Made by a program: the position numbers and the translations under genes
The notes under the pieces: generated by a model
Told to the model about the DNA's origin: nothing
The model's input: the letters and a program-made list of their open reading frames with translations, nothing else
Database searches by the model: none
Part shown: one piece after another, positions 42,271-53,114 of the stretch
How positions within the stretch are numbered: the first letter of the stretch is position 1
Layout of the letters: each line of letters starts with the position of its first letter
From: Coniella vitis
Lineage: Eukaryota; Ascomycota; Sordariomycetes; Diaporthales; Schizoparmaceae
Reading direction: 5' to 3'
Assembly: GCA_011317545.1 (NCBI GenBank)
Contig: WUJK01000001.1
Location: 3,391,001 to 3,455,000, forward strand
DNA length: 64,000 bases

Positions 42271-43776
42271 ATGGATTTCCTTCAGGTAGGCTTCTGCCAC
42301 AGAGTTCATGGCGCGCAGCCATGTTCGAACAGCCAGCCTTGCTAACACAGACTGTCGCAACAGCGCCTCGCTGGTTTCCTCGACCGACCCTCCTTCCCAT
42401 GGAAGAAGCTTATCATCGGTTTCTCTGTCGCCCAATATCTTTTTGAAGGCTTTTTATCTCTGCGCCAATACCAGGTTCTTAAGAAGAAGAAGACCCCCAA
42501 GGTTCTCGAACAACAGGTCTCTCAGGACGTCTTCGACAAGAGTCAAGCGTACGGTCGCGCTAAAGCCAAGTTTGAATTCGTCAGCGGTCTTTACAGCCAG
42601 ATACAGAACATCGCTTTTATCCAGTTTGACATCCTCCCGAAGCTCTGGTCATGGAGCGGCGATGTGCTTCTTCGCTTTGCCCCAACACGCTTCTCGGGTG
42701 AAATCTCGCACTCGATCGTCTTCGTTTTGGTCTTTACGCTTCTCACCCAGCTCTTGTCCCTACCGACTTCTGTGTACCACACCTTTGTCCTCGAAGAAAA
42801 GTTTGGCTTCAACAAGCAGACTCCCCAGCTCTTTATCTCGGACAAAATCAAGTCTCTGGGTCTGACTGCTGTTTTGATGCCTCCCATCCTGGCCGCGTTC
42901 CTAGCAATCATCCAAAAGACTGGCAAGCAATTCTTTTACTACCTGTGGATGTTTGGCGCCGGTCTGCAAGTTTTCATGATTACAATCTGGCCGATTGTCA
43001 TTACGCCCATGTTTAACAAACTTACACCTCTGGAACCGGGTACCTTGAAAGACAATGTCGAGGCTCTCTCCAAGAAGCTCAACTTCCCGCTTACTGAATT
43101 GTACGTGATCGATGGCAGCAAGCGTAGCGCGCACAGCAACGCCTACTTCTTTGGCATGCCGTGGAAGAAGCACATTGTCATTTATGACACTCTGATTGAA
43201 AAGAGCGAGACTCAAGAGGTCACTGCTGTCCTTGCACACGAGCTGGGTCACTGGAGCCTGGGCCACACGACCAGGCTCTTTGGAATTTCTCAAGTATATC
43301 TCACATTGGGGCCGGTTTAAGTTGTTGCGAATGAGCGCTAATCAAAGTCTTAGTTCCATTTCTTCTATATCTTCTCGCTTTTCTCCGTCTTCATCAACAA
43401 CCAGTCTCTATATGCCGACTTCGGCTTCACCAACGTGCGACCCATCATCATCGGCTTCATCCTGTTCTCGGACGTGCTCTCGCCCATGGACGTCTTTATC
43501 AAGCTGGGCATGAACATTCTCAGTCGTCGTTACGAGTTCCAGGCCGACGCCTTTGCCCGGAACCTGGGATACTCGGCTGACTTGGCTAAGTCACTGATCA
43601 AGCTCCAGGTGCAAAATCTCAGCACCATGGATGCCGACTGGATGTTTGCGAGCTACCACTTCTCGCATCCGATTCTGACCGAGAGACTCAAGGCTTTGGA
43701 CTGGCAGCCCACAGAAAAGGTCGCCTTGGAGGAGAAGGACGGTGTCGCTAAGGCGACAGGAAGAGACGAGCTGTAA
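42271..43776 (+). CDS. STE24: CAAX prenyl protease Ste24
   Basis: Three exons, 42271..42285, 42364..43293 and 43354..43776, give 455 residues. The first coding exon is only 15 nt (MDFLQ); donors are GTAGGC and GTATAT. The spliced start MDFLQRLAGFLDRPSFPWKK matches the family. The zinc metalloprotease motif is HELGHW, in AVLAHELGHWSLGHT. Downstream RRYEFQADAFA carries the third zinc ligand Glu. Multiple membrane spans surround it. Ste24 removes the aaX tripeptide and, in yeast a-factor, makes a second N-terminal cut, in the ER and inner nuclear membranes. The short first exon makes the true start easy to miss. It lies 8 kb from mevalonate kinase and 10 kb from farnesyltransferase alpha. Confidence 0.96.
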
Positions 43777-44328
43777 GGAACAGATGTTTTAATCATACAT
43801 AGATCATTCTGTTCATTGACAGGATGGGATGAAGGGTGGACTCACAAATCAAAATATTACACACACCCCAACAGGGATACGTAGAGCTCGGAAAGCAGAT
43901 CGCTAGATGCAGCATCGCACATTAGGTGTTGCGATTCTGGTGACTTCCTGAACGCACAGTCAACGGAGAACCTCTGAATAATCGAAGAATACAACTCATG
44001 CGGTTCCAGAACCTGCATATAATTGGAAAATACAATCCAATTCATCAGTCACGGTCGTAGCCTCGAAAGTCGCTGCGGATTATCTAGGTAGCCTAAAAGG
44101 GTTAGGGGTTTGGGTTGTAAGAATTTCGCGGACAACAGACGGAAAGTCCACCACCAAAGCTCTAGCAACCCTTCATCAAGGCAGGCAGCGCAACCCAGCA
44201 TTTCCCGATACCACAAACGACCACTCGCCCCGAACAGTGCACGCGACAGGGCCAATTGGCACAACCTGCTGACGGATATCCACCATTCTATCCGTCCTCA
44301 ACACGACGACCGCGCATCGCAGCAGACC
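43777..44328. other. Intergenic region between Ste24 and bL34m
   Basis: No gene seen. It holds the Ste24 3' UTR and bL34m promoter. Confidence 0.5.
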
Positions 44329-44875
44329 ATGTCGCGCCTCTTTATCGCGCGGACTGCGCTCCGGGCAACGGTCCCCAGCGGCATCACGACCACATCCCCA
44401 AGCTTTGCCAGGTCCGCAGTCACCAGACCCAAGCACTTGCCTGTTTTCCTGTTTTCGCGAAGCGCCATCTCTTGCGTTGATTGCATGATTGCAAGCTGAC
44501 ACGGTCTTTTCCCGTACTCGCAACAGGTCCTTCTCCTCCCTGCCCGGTCTGCGCCCATCAACGATACAGCCCTCGCCTGTCTTTTCCAGCAGACCAACAA
44601 CATCAGCCCTCGTCCAATGCCGCTTCTCGCCCGCATCACTATCGCCGATAGCAGCCGAAACAGCCGATCTCGTCCCAATAAGCGCCATATCAGCCCACCC
44701 GGCGCTGATGCAAACCCAGATTCGGTGCGGACCCCGGCGGCACATGAACATGAACCGGCCATCGCGGCTCATTCGACAGCGCCGCCATGGGTTCCTGAGC
44801 AGGATCCGGACAAAGACCGGGCGCAAGATGTTGGCGCGGCGGCACAGCAAGCAAAGGAAGACGCTGAGTGCTTAA
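44329..44875 (+). CDS. Mitochondrial 54S ribosomal protein bL34m
   Basis: Two exons, 44329..44411 and 44527..44875, encode 143 residues. The intron has a weak donor GTCCGC but a clear branch (GCTGAC) and acceptor CAACAG, and the phase fits (GCC AG/G TCC). The N-terminus MSRLFIARTALRATVPSG is a typical mitochondrial presequence, and a Ser/Pro-rich linker follows. The C-terminal ~45 residues are bL34: PSRLIRQRRHGFLSRIRTKT and GRKMLARRHSKQRKTLSA. It is a component of the mitochondrial large ribosomal subunit. The long low-complexity middle region is normal for fungal mitoribosomal L34. The intron donor is the least certain point. Confidence 0.9.
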
Positions 44876-45786
44876 ACCGAGGAGGGCGAGTGTATGCGAG
44901 AATAGAAAAGAAAAAATTTGGGTTGTAGGGGAGAGGGGGTTTTGTTTGTGAGGGCAACCGGTTAGGGTCAAGGGATGCTGAGGTGCTGGTAACACGTCGT
45001 GTAGGCTCAGCATTGGTTAAGAGAAAGAAGGCATTGCTCAATCTGTCCCGTGAGGATCTCAGAGAATGTTTCCTGGCATCATATCTCAGGTGTCTGAAGT
45101 ATCTCGAGATAATACGCGCAAACACGCGCGAAGCCGACAGAAACAGAGCCGGAGCCGAAGCCGGACAGGTTGATCCAGCGGGTTCAGCTCTCACAAGGCG
45201 GAGCAACGCAGTGGTTTTCACAGCCCTCAAGAAGAAGAAGAAGCCTACGCAGCAAACACAACGAGTCCTGTTCCTGTTCTTGTATATACATCTGATTATA
45301 CGCTAAGAATCGGAACATAAGAACATACCCTGCTATCTCACCACAAATATTTCGTCTCTTTCGTTGAGTGGAAGTTTAGGTGGCTTTGCAAAGTCGAGAG
45401 AGACAATGCTTCGATAGCCAAGGAACCTCTGCATCTTTAGGGGAAAGCAAGGAGGATGAGCTTGCAGTAGCCCTAGATCCATTCATATGGGGCGGTGTAG
45501 AGTCATCAAGGCGGATTCTGGATCACAATCGTAGGTCGGCAACCGTAGGTCGGAACTGAGCATATCTCCTTCATTGTAGCACTGCGGGATGTGGGTGTGC
45601 TGGGAAGTTACCTGACTTGGACCATCAATCGTAGTGAGATAAGCTGCCATAATACATATATATAGTATAAAAGAATATCCAAAAAGGTATATTCAGCTGA
45701 ACTATACTACAATGAAGAACTAAGGATGTGCGGAATATTAAAAAGCTTATAAACCCCTGATCCGGTGCCTTTAGACCCGCGTGTTC
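44876..45786. other. Convergent intergenic region
   Basis: About 900 bp between the bL34m and beta-glucosidase stops. AT-rich near 45650-45680 (ATATATATAG). No gene seen. Confidence 0.5.
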
Positions 45787-48700
45787 TCAAACAGGAGGGG
45801 TCAATCCATCTTCGCAAGCAAGTGTATCTGCACTACACGCCAGATACAGCGCGTCACTCGCCTCGCCAATCCAGAACTTGTATGCACCATCCACAACAGG
45901 CACCACCCAGTTCTGCTCAACAACGTCCCACACCGAGACATCCTTGCGCGTGAATGTCAGCTCGAGTGTTTGGCTCTCTCCGGGCGCCAGCGTATCCGTC
46001 TTTTCAAAATCGCGCAGCTGGATAATGGGCGTGTCGTAGTCGCTGTCGGGGTACTGTACGTACGCCTGCGCAACGGCCTTGCCGCTGTAAGTGGATCCGG
46101 CGTTCGTCACAACGACACTGATGGTATACGCCGTATCAAACAAAGCTGGATTGCCACCAGGGCCGCCTCCAGCGGGTGGTCCGGCAGTCTGCGTGGTGCT
46201 GTAGCCATCTGGGTAGTCGTAGCCAGTCGTTGTGCCAGCAACGACTGCTGCACCTGTGGCCGCCGCGGCATCGGCATCATCATCCGATAACCAAGGATAC
46301 AGATACCGGTCAACATAGATCTCATCATAATCCGCTGGACGGTAGGCCTCGGACGCTGCTGGAATCGTGGTGTTGTAGGAGGGCAGGCCGGACTTGGCGG
46401 TGCGGGTGGCAGGAAGGGTCGTCAATTGAGTGATCTTGGTGATCTTGGCGTCTGTATATGTGAAGTTGGTGTAGGACAGGCCATGGCCAAAAGCGTAGCG
46501 AGGTTTGGTGCCCACCTTGTTCAGGTAACGGTAGTCAATGTACCTAATTACGATTGGTTAGTCCAAGGCCTCATCAGAGACAGCAGTGCGAAACTCACAG
46601 TCCCTCTGTATAAGAGTCCTGAATCTGCCCAAACTCGAATCCTGTCAGACTGACAGTGGAAGAATAGTCGTCCTCGGCCACGGGAATTGTGTAGGGCAGG
46701 TGTCCGCTCGGGGACACGGCGCCAAACAAGACATTGGTCAACGAGTATCCAGCCTCTTGGCCGGGCAAATGGGCAAAGAGAATCGCCTTGACCGAAGATA
46801 GGTTGTACCAGGGCTCCACAACAATAGGAGCAACTGTGTGCACAACGACTATGACATTGCTGAACTTGGCCGCGGCGTCTTGGACAAGCTCGTCACCATC
46901 GTGCCACGCAACTAGGCCAGAGCTTGAACGGTCCCCGGCGTTGCCTTCTACTGTGTATGAGTTCTCTCCAGAGTCGGACGTAATGAAGACAATGGCAACA
47001 TCATCCTCTGTTACTGTCCCGACATCCGAGGGAAAGCTGTCTGTACAGTACGTAGTGACATTCGTGGCGTTGGCCTTGATTGCGGTGAGTGGGTCATTGA
47101 AGGTTTCATAGCGAGCTGTGCCGCTGCCCCATCCCATACCCAGCGTTCCAGTATTGCATGACCGGTCAACACAGGCATTGGGGCCGTCTGGGTTGACTTC
47201 TTGATCAGTCCCGAAGAGGAACAGGGGAGTGTCACTTGAGAGTGGCAGGATATTATCATCGTTCTTCAACATGGTAATTGCATCTTGAGCGACCCGTCGA
47301 GCGACGACGGCGTGATCACCTCGTACATCAACGAATTGGTTGACAACCCCGGTGGGAGAAATCAGCGCTCCCGGGTGAAGAAGACTAACGGCATCTGTTG
47401 TGTACGATGAAAAGTTGGGCTCGGGATAGTCGTTGCTAGCCATATTGTTAGCCACAGAACCAAAGACAACAAGCAAATGAACTGAAGGCGGACTCACTCT
47501 TGTCCCATTTGGTACCAAGCCGCAACAATTCTGACTGCCGCATCATCCAACCTGTCAACAGGAGTGGAGCCGTTCAGGATGGCCGTTGACATGTCGTACA
47601 TCCAGTAGGAATATCCAAGGAGTGGAATCATGGTATCGCCAGGCATGCCCATGTCGAGTCCTGCAAGAGCCGCAGCAACTCCAGACATTTGCGCCAGCCA
47701 GTCCGACATGATGAAGCCTTGGAAGCCAAGTTCGTCCTTGAAGAGGCCGTTGATCAGGTAGCTATTTTGACTGCACGCAGAGCCATTGACGGCATTGTAC
47801 GCGGCCATGGCTGAGACAACTCCAGCACGAACTGACTCTGCAAAGGGCCACAGATATAATTCATGCATGGTGCGATCGTCTGTGACAGCCTGCGTCAGTA
47901 TTGTTCATCCACATGTATGAATCGTACAGGGGCAGTCAAACATACCGATATTGGAGGAATAAGCAGGTTGAATGATATTGTACATTCGCCACATTTCCTG
48001 TTCGTATCCAATCAGGTGCTTGACTGTTGCCATCACGCCTTGTTCCTGAACACTATATCGCAAATGTCAGCTTGAATGTGCGCATTCTTTACAGTGTATG
48101 GCCTTATTTGGTCATTGCCGATCAACATACCCTTGAATTGTCAAGCTTGCGCCTTTAGCCGACAGCACAGGGTCTGCTCCAAAGCCTTCCCAGCTGCGTC
48201 CATCCCGAGGTTTGCGACCCAGAGGCGAGACCACAGGACCAAGGTACACGTTGGCACCCTTGCCCCGAAACTCTTCGCCAATGGCCACGGCACGCTCATA
48301 TATCAGAGACTTGTCCCAGGTCGCGCCGGCGGTGATGCCTGCAGGAAAAGCAGTAATGTTATCGGTGTCACGAACGCCCAGCGCTGAATCTTGAAGACAG
48401 AGCTGTGGAAAACCCACTCGAAGCGCACTTCCAGTCATGCCCACACAGACACTAAATCTGTTAGTATTATTGAATGGTATTGCCTCAGAGATTCTGCCCC
48501 GATTGTTGTGCTTACTCTACTCCACGTTAGTAGAGACTCGAGATAGTTTTGACGAGAGATGACGAGAGATTTTACTTACCCATATACATGCCAGTTCCGG
48601 CTGTGATATTTGCCTTCTCGGCCAAGGTCATGGTGTCGACCAATGCCTTGGCCTTCTGTACGCTTTCAGTCCAATTGGAAACCCAGCCCGTGTAAGGCGC

Positions 48701-48832
48701 TGGATAGTAAGGAGCAGCGACCACACCCGCCGGTAGGGCGTTTCGGGGGTCCAGAGTAGCCGCGAGTGAGGTCGAAGAAAGCAAGCCTGTAGCCAAAAGG
48801 CTACAGAGACCAAAGTCGGCAGCCCGTGCCAT
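45787..48832 (-). CDS. Secreted GH3 beta-glucosidase
   Basis: At least six exons: complement(45787..46543, 46599..47435, 47498..47879, 47946..48052, 48131..48451, then ~48580..48832), about 885 residues. [22 protein letters not shown] is a signal peptide. GH3 N domain: [52 protein letters not shown], and the nucleophile Asp in [12 protein letters not shown]3 C domain: ILPLSS ... GMGWGSGTA, and the fibronectin III tail [12 protein letters not shown]. It releases glucose from cellobiose and other beta-glucosides outside the cell. Several Asn glycosylation sites (NVT, NLS, NFT, NTT) are visible. The junction of exons 1 and 2 is uncertain: the obvious donor at 48579 gives the wrong phase, so either a 1-4 nt microexon near 48523 or a donor at 48587 is needed. 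An Ala/Asp/Gly-rich insert ([12 protein letters not shown]) sits near residue 740. Confidence 0.93.
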
Positions 48833-49060
48833 GACGGACAATCTAGATGACAGACAGTGTTGAAAGGGGGAAAGTGTCCGTCCTCTTCTGTCCTGCCTGG
48901 TGCCGCTACACTCTTGTAACCAACAACTTCGAACAAGGGCAGCTCATGAACGAACCGGAGGTGACGGTTTGATTTCGGCCGAAATCATCGTTATATAAGA
49001 TTGGCGAATGTGAGAACATAGAGGGTCTGTACCGGGTCCCGAGGACAAGAATCGGGCTTG
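48833..49060 (-). promoter_or_regulatory. Beta-glucosidase promoter with TATA box and 18-bp palindrome
   Basis: A TTATATAA box at about 48991-48998 lies 160 bp upstream of the ATG. Next to it, 48970-48987 is a perfect 18-bp palindrome, TGATTTCGGCCGAAATCA, centred on CGGCCG. Back-to-back CGG half-sites suit a Zn2Cys6 dimer, although zero spacing is unusual. Confidence 0.6.
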
Positions 49061-52000
49061 ATCTCGTGCATGGCTCCCCATCTCGGTCAAGCAATCTACA
49101 TAATTCCATGTGCTGGCCACAAGAGGTTCAGATATGCTTGGCAAGATGACGCAGGTCTCCATAACGCCTCCCTCAACCAAGCAGAGAGTGGGGGGTGCAG
49201 ATGTGGTTGGCACGCAGTTCGGTTATAGCGAACCGAAGTTGGGATCCAGCACAGGTCGAGGCAAGGTGCTATGGGCACCGATAGCCTGGCTTGTGTGACC
49301 AGACCTCAACCGCTAGGGCGGTTTTGGCACCCGAAATGTAAGGTGCAAATTCATCGCGACGTTTCTCTCTCTTGCGTTATCAGCGGATCACTGTCGGCGG
49401 CACCTGTTGTGATGGTACGGGCTCCGTGGACCCCATCCCACATGTGGAACAGAAACAGGCAGCTGAGGTGAAGGCTGGGCCGCCATCATCAGATGAGCTG
49501 TCAGACTGATTGGACAATAGAATCGAAGAAGCCAAAGACAGCGCGTGCTGCATACCCAAATCTACTATGGTGTATGTGTGCCGACACGCTACATGCAAAC
49601 AGGCGTAGCACATCCTCCTGTGAGCATTCCTTCATGCATAGAATCTCTGCTTGCGGATGCTCCGAGCAGTCCTTACTTGTGAAAGTCATGACGCTCAGTT
49701 ATCCAACCAGCCCTCCAAGTCTGGTGCATTTAGCTGCGTGACAAGTAACAGTCCACGGCGCAGCTGTCCAAAAAGAATTAAGCTCATGTATATGGCTGGA
49801 TAGCTTCCGCAAAAGGCCCGCGAGGATGTAGGCTTTGCTGATGCGTATGCTCCATAGCATATTATTGTATTGTCACAATCCCACCTGTTCGCATGCAGGC
49901 TTGGCATTTGCACCTATGTGTATACCGTACGCAGTCCTGTTGCTCGGTCGAAGGGATGTGTAGTCGCCTAGGGAATGACGGAGGGGGCTCACAGGACGTC
50001 TCTTTGTGCGACCATGGTCAATCACATCCACAAGTTCGGGCATTGCGCCTACACTTTTTTGTTTGGGGCCCCCTTATGAAACCCCGGGAAACATCAAGGC
50101 CACTTCACACGAGACCATCTCGACGAGGCCTGCCGCCATCGTTCGGGGGTCAGGATGCGCGTTATGTTCTCAGCGTGGATTTCGCCAACCAAACACTGAG
50201 AGTCAGTGGTGAAGAGCAGTCCTGATGAGGGACTGGAAGATGAAGATCCGACCGAGCCTATGGCCTTCCGAAAGCAGAGAGGCCCCGGGCCTCGGGAGAT
50301 GTAGTAGGGCCCGTCGGGAATCCAAACGCGCTGTCAAGTGGAGGGCAGGGAGCGGTTTGCGGTCGGGTGACGTTGTCGTGCGTCTGAAGTGCGTGAGAGC
50401 CATGGGTGCGGACGGGGCGCGCTGACGACCGTGATTTGCAGCACTAAATAAAATTAAGCCGCAGTTTCTGGTTCCTAGATCCAAGATGACGCCCGCCACA
50501 TGCCCAAGTGGGCTTCGTCCGAGATTCGACCGCGTCCGGATGACCAGCTGCATACACGGCAGCCAGTTGAGAAAGAGTTGTATTCTGTCGTTTGGGCGTG
50601 TGCAGTTGCGGTCAGGCCTCAACTGTGGAGGGCTTGGCGGGCTGGTAGAAAGTAAGTAATTGTTCGAAGAGGTGCCTGGACAGCGTGGTATTTGGAACAA
50701 GTGATTGCCGATTTAGGAAGGTGGTACGTGCTTTAGAAGTACTATGATAACAGCAATGGCAGGTGTCCAGCCTGCGAGCTGATAGCGCATGCCCGGGAGG
50801 GTGGGGTGGCTCTGGCCGACTTCCGGCAGCCTGGGCGTACGTAGTAGCTCAAGACGTATTATCTGATTATCCAGGCACACATTGCCAGTGCAGACACGAC
50901 CCCACTCCTGCTGGGCATGACCTTTTGGTGATTGCCGCAGTACCCCAGATTATAGCGCCTGAAGACTGTGATAGGAACGGTAAGAATGAAGGCGCTTGTC
51001 CTCATGTTAATCGCACACTACTATGTACATAGTAGATTGCTGCGCTGCAAGCAAGGGTTGCTCGGGCCACTAAACAGCGTTGATATTGGCACACAGTTGG
51101 GCTCTTGCCTCTCAATGGCGGCATTATTATCTTGGATGATGGGGCTTTGATATGCAGTACGCTACCAGGCGACATGGTAAATCTGCCGCCGCGGGGCAGC
51201 AGAATGCGCAAGTCACGGGTGCACAGCAGGCTTTTGCACACTCCTGCCCAGTTGAGACAGCACACTCCTGCTGCAAGCAACTACTGCCTGCTTCGTACCT
51301 ACCTAGGCAGTAGGCACCCAAGTTCGTCTCTCCAGCCACGACGCCATTGCCATTGGAAGCACCTCCAAGCGAGCTGTTTCGGTCGACGGGCTCCTCCGCC
51401 TCTATCCATCGTCTCTCATCGCCCAACAAATAATGTGAAAAAATCATCAAGCAATACTGTGTGTACGGCCCCCTCTCTCTTCAACATTGATCCTTGGCAC
51501 CTTGCAAACCTAGACTGTGGCATCTGCGACCGGCCTCTTAAACCCGACCGATCGCAGCATGTACGGTTGTATTATGTAGGTTGTTCGCTCCAATCCCACG
51601 CCTACTAAGTAAGCTTCGGAGCACAGGGCTAATCTATTGATATATGAACGCTGCAGGGCCCGCTTTCTAGGAACACTGGTCGACGGGGGCCGGCAGTTAG
51701 AGCTTCTTTGGGACGAGCGCGAAAACCTTGGAGCAGCACTCGTCAACCAGCCCTAGGCTTGCAAAGGACCCTGATCCCTCCGACTGCGAAGCCTTCATTT
51801 CCTCCTTCGCCATGACCGAGATCAACCCGTGTCTCTCAATTCTTCGACGAGATGCCTGCTTGGGCGCCTCCCTTACATAGTACAGCTGGCAAACACGACT
51901 TGCAGCGTGCCGCGTGTCTGGAACGCGATCGCCGTGTCCTTCAAGCACAGCGGCCCCTGGCCAAGGCAAACATGGCCAGGAAAGCCAGGTTTCTCAAGCT

Positions 52001-53114
52001 TCTAGCGGGGTCCCAGAGAAGCCTTGATCGCAGTCCAGGAACCCCACCGCAACCCGTGACTCCTCCCAAATCCTCCGTGGGCGTGCTTCGTTTTCTTCAG
52101 CAACGGTCCGCCATCGGTTGCGCTCGTGGCCTCCAAAACCGCACCTGACTGGTTGCCGCCGTCGTCGTCCTCCTTTCCCCCGGCAGGAAACTCTTCCCCC
52201 TCCCCCCACCCTCATGACTATGTTGTACCGTCGCCATTTGTCGTCACAACGTTCAGCGGGGTTCTGCTGCCGAATGGGGTGCCATATACGGGCATCATAC
52301 CCTAGCTGCATGCTCCTAGAGCTCTACTCCGAAGCTTTCCCGGCTTGGGGACACATCTGCCGCCGCCATGCTTTCTGCTCAACAAAGCAAGACCGTTGTA
52401 TCGTCCACATTCCTAATACTACGTACCATGTATAATGTAGCTAGCGTTTGTGACTACGGGCTGTACTATGTATGTACTTCGATGTGTCACATCCCATAGA
52501 CTGATTAGCCGCGCCGTGGGCTGGGTAGGACGCTAAGAGAAGGAGGAGGGGGGGGGGTTGGCGCCCTATGCCGTTTATCCAGTCTCGGCGTGTAAGTGCA
52601 ATCATCACGGCCATGTTTTGATATGTACAGAGCACAGGCAACATGGTCCTTGCTTGCACGAGGACCCAACCAAGGAAATCGGTTGTGAAGTCGTCCACGC
52701 ACACATGTACACACCCAAGTCTCTGTCCGAAGTGACCGGGGATGAAATTCGGGGTGGACCATGGTGAATACCCACCTCCATCTTGCTAGCAAGAGTTTTT
52801 ATGAATTTTTCCTTCCTCATATCGGTGTGTGTACATAGTAAGTAAATGTGTTGTGTTGGGGAGGGTGTGATCCATGCCTCCAGTAGTGGGTATTCAACTA
52901 CCCCTACTTATCCTGTCATAGTAGCTGTCCATCTCCACTTGATATAAAGATGGACGACCTCCTCGCCATCGCAGTCGTCCCTGGATGTACATGCTCACCG
53001 CCCTCTCTCGCCACAAGCTTCCAGTCTGAGTGAGGACTCGCAGTTGCTTGCTTCTCCTCCATCCGTCGGTCCTTTCTTCTTATACCACTCCTGGATCTTT
53101 GAGCCAGTCGCAAA
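49061..53114. other. 4-kb region without a gene, between two secreted-enzyme genes
   Basis: No coding gene supported. Several copies of the TACTATGTACATAGTA motif cluster here: full 16-bp palindrome at 51019-51034, others at 51875-51885, 52463-52477 and 52831-52840. A TATAAA box at 52943-52948 lies about 170 bp upstream of the lipase ATG and probably belongs to it. Confidence 0.5.

Noticed and set aside
44412..44526. Continuous plus-strand frames across the bL34m intron as coding
   Set aside because: One frame hits a stop and the other lacks an ATG with a presequence; splicing at GTCCGC/CAACAG gives the expected mitochondrial protein.
51697..51813. 38-codon minus-strand frame beginning MAKEEMKAS and ending LVPKKL
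   Set aside because: Looks peptide-like but has no signal peptide, splice context or neighbouring signal; too short to support.
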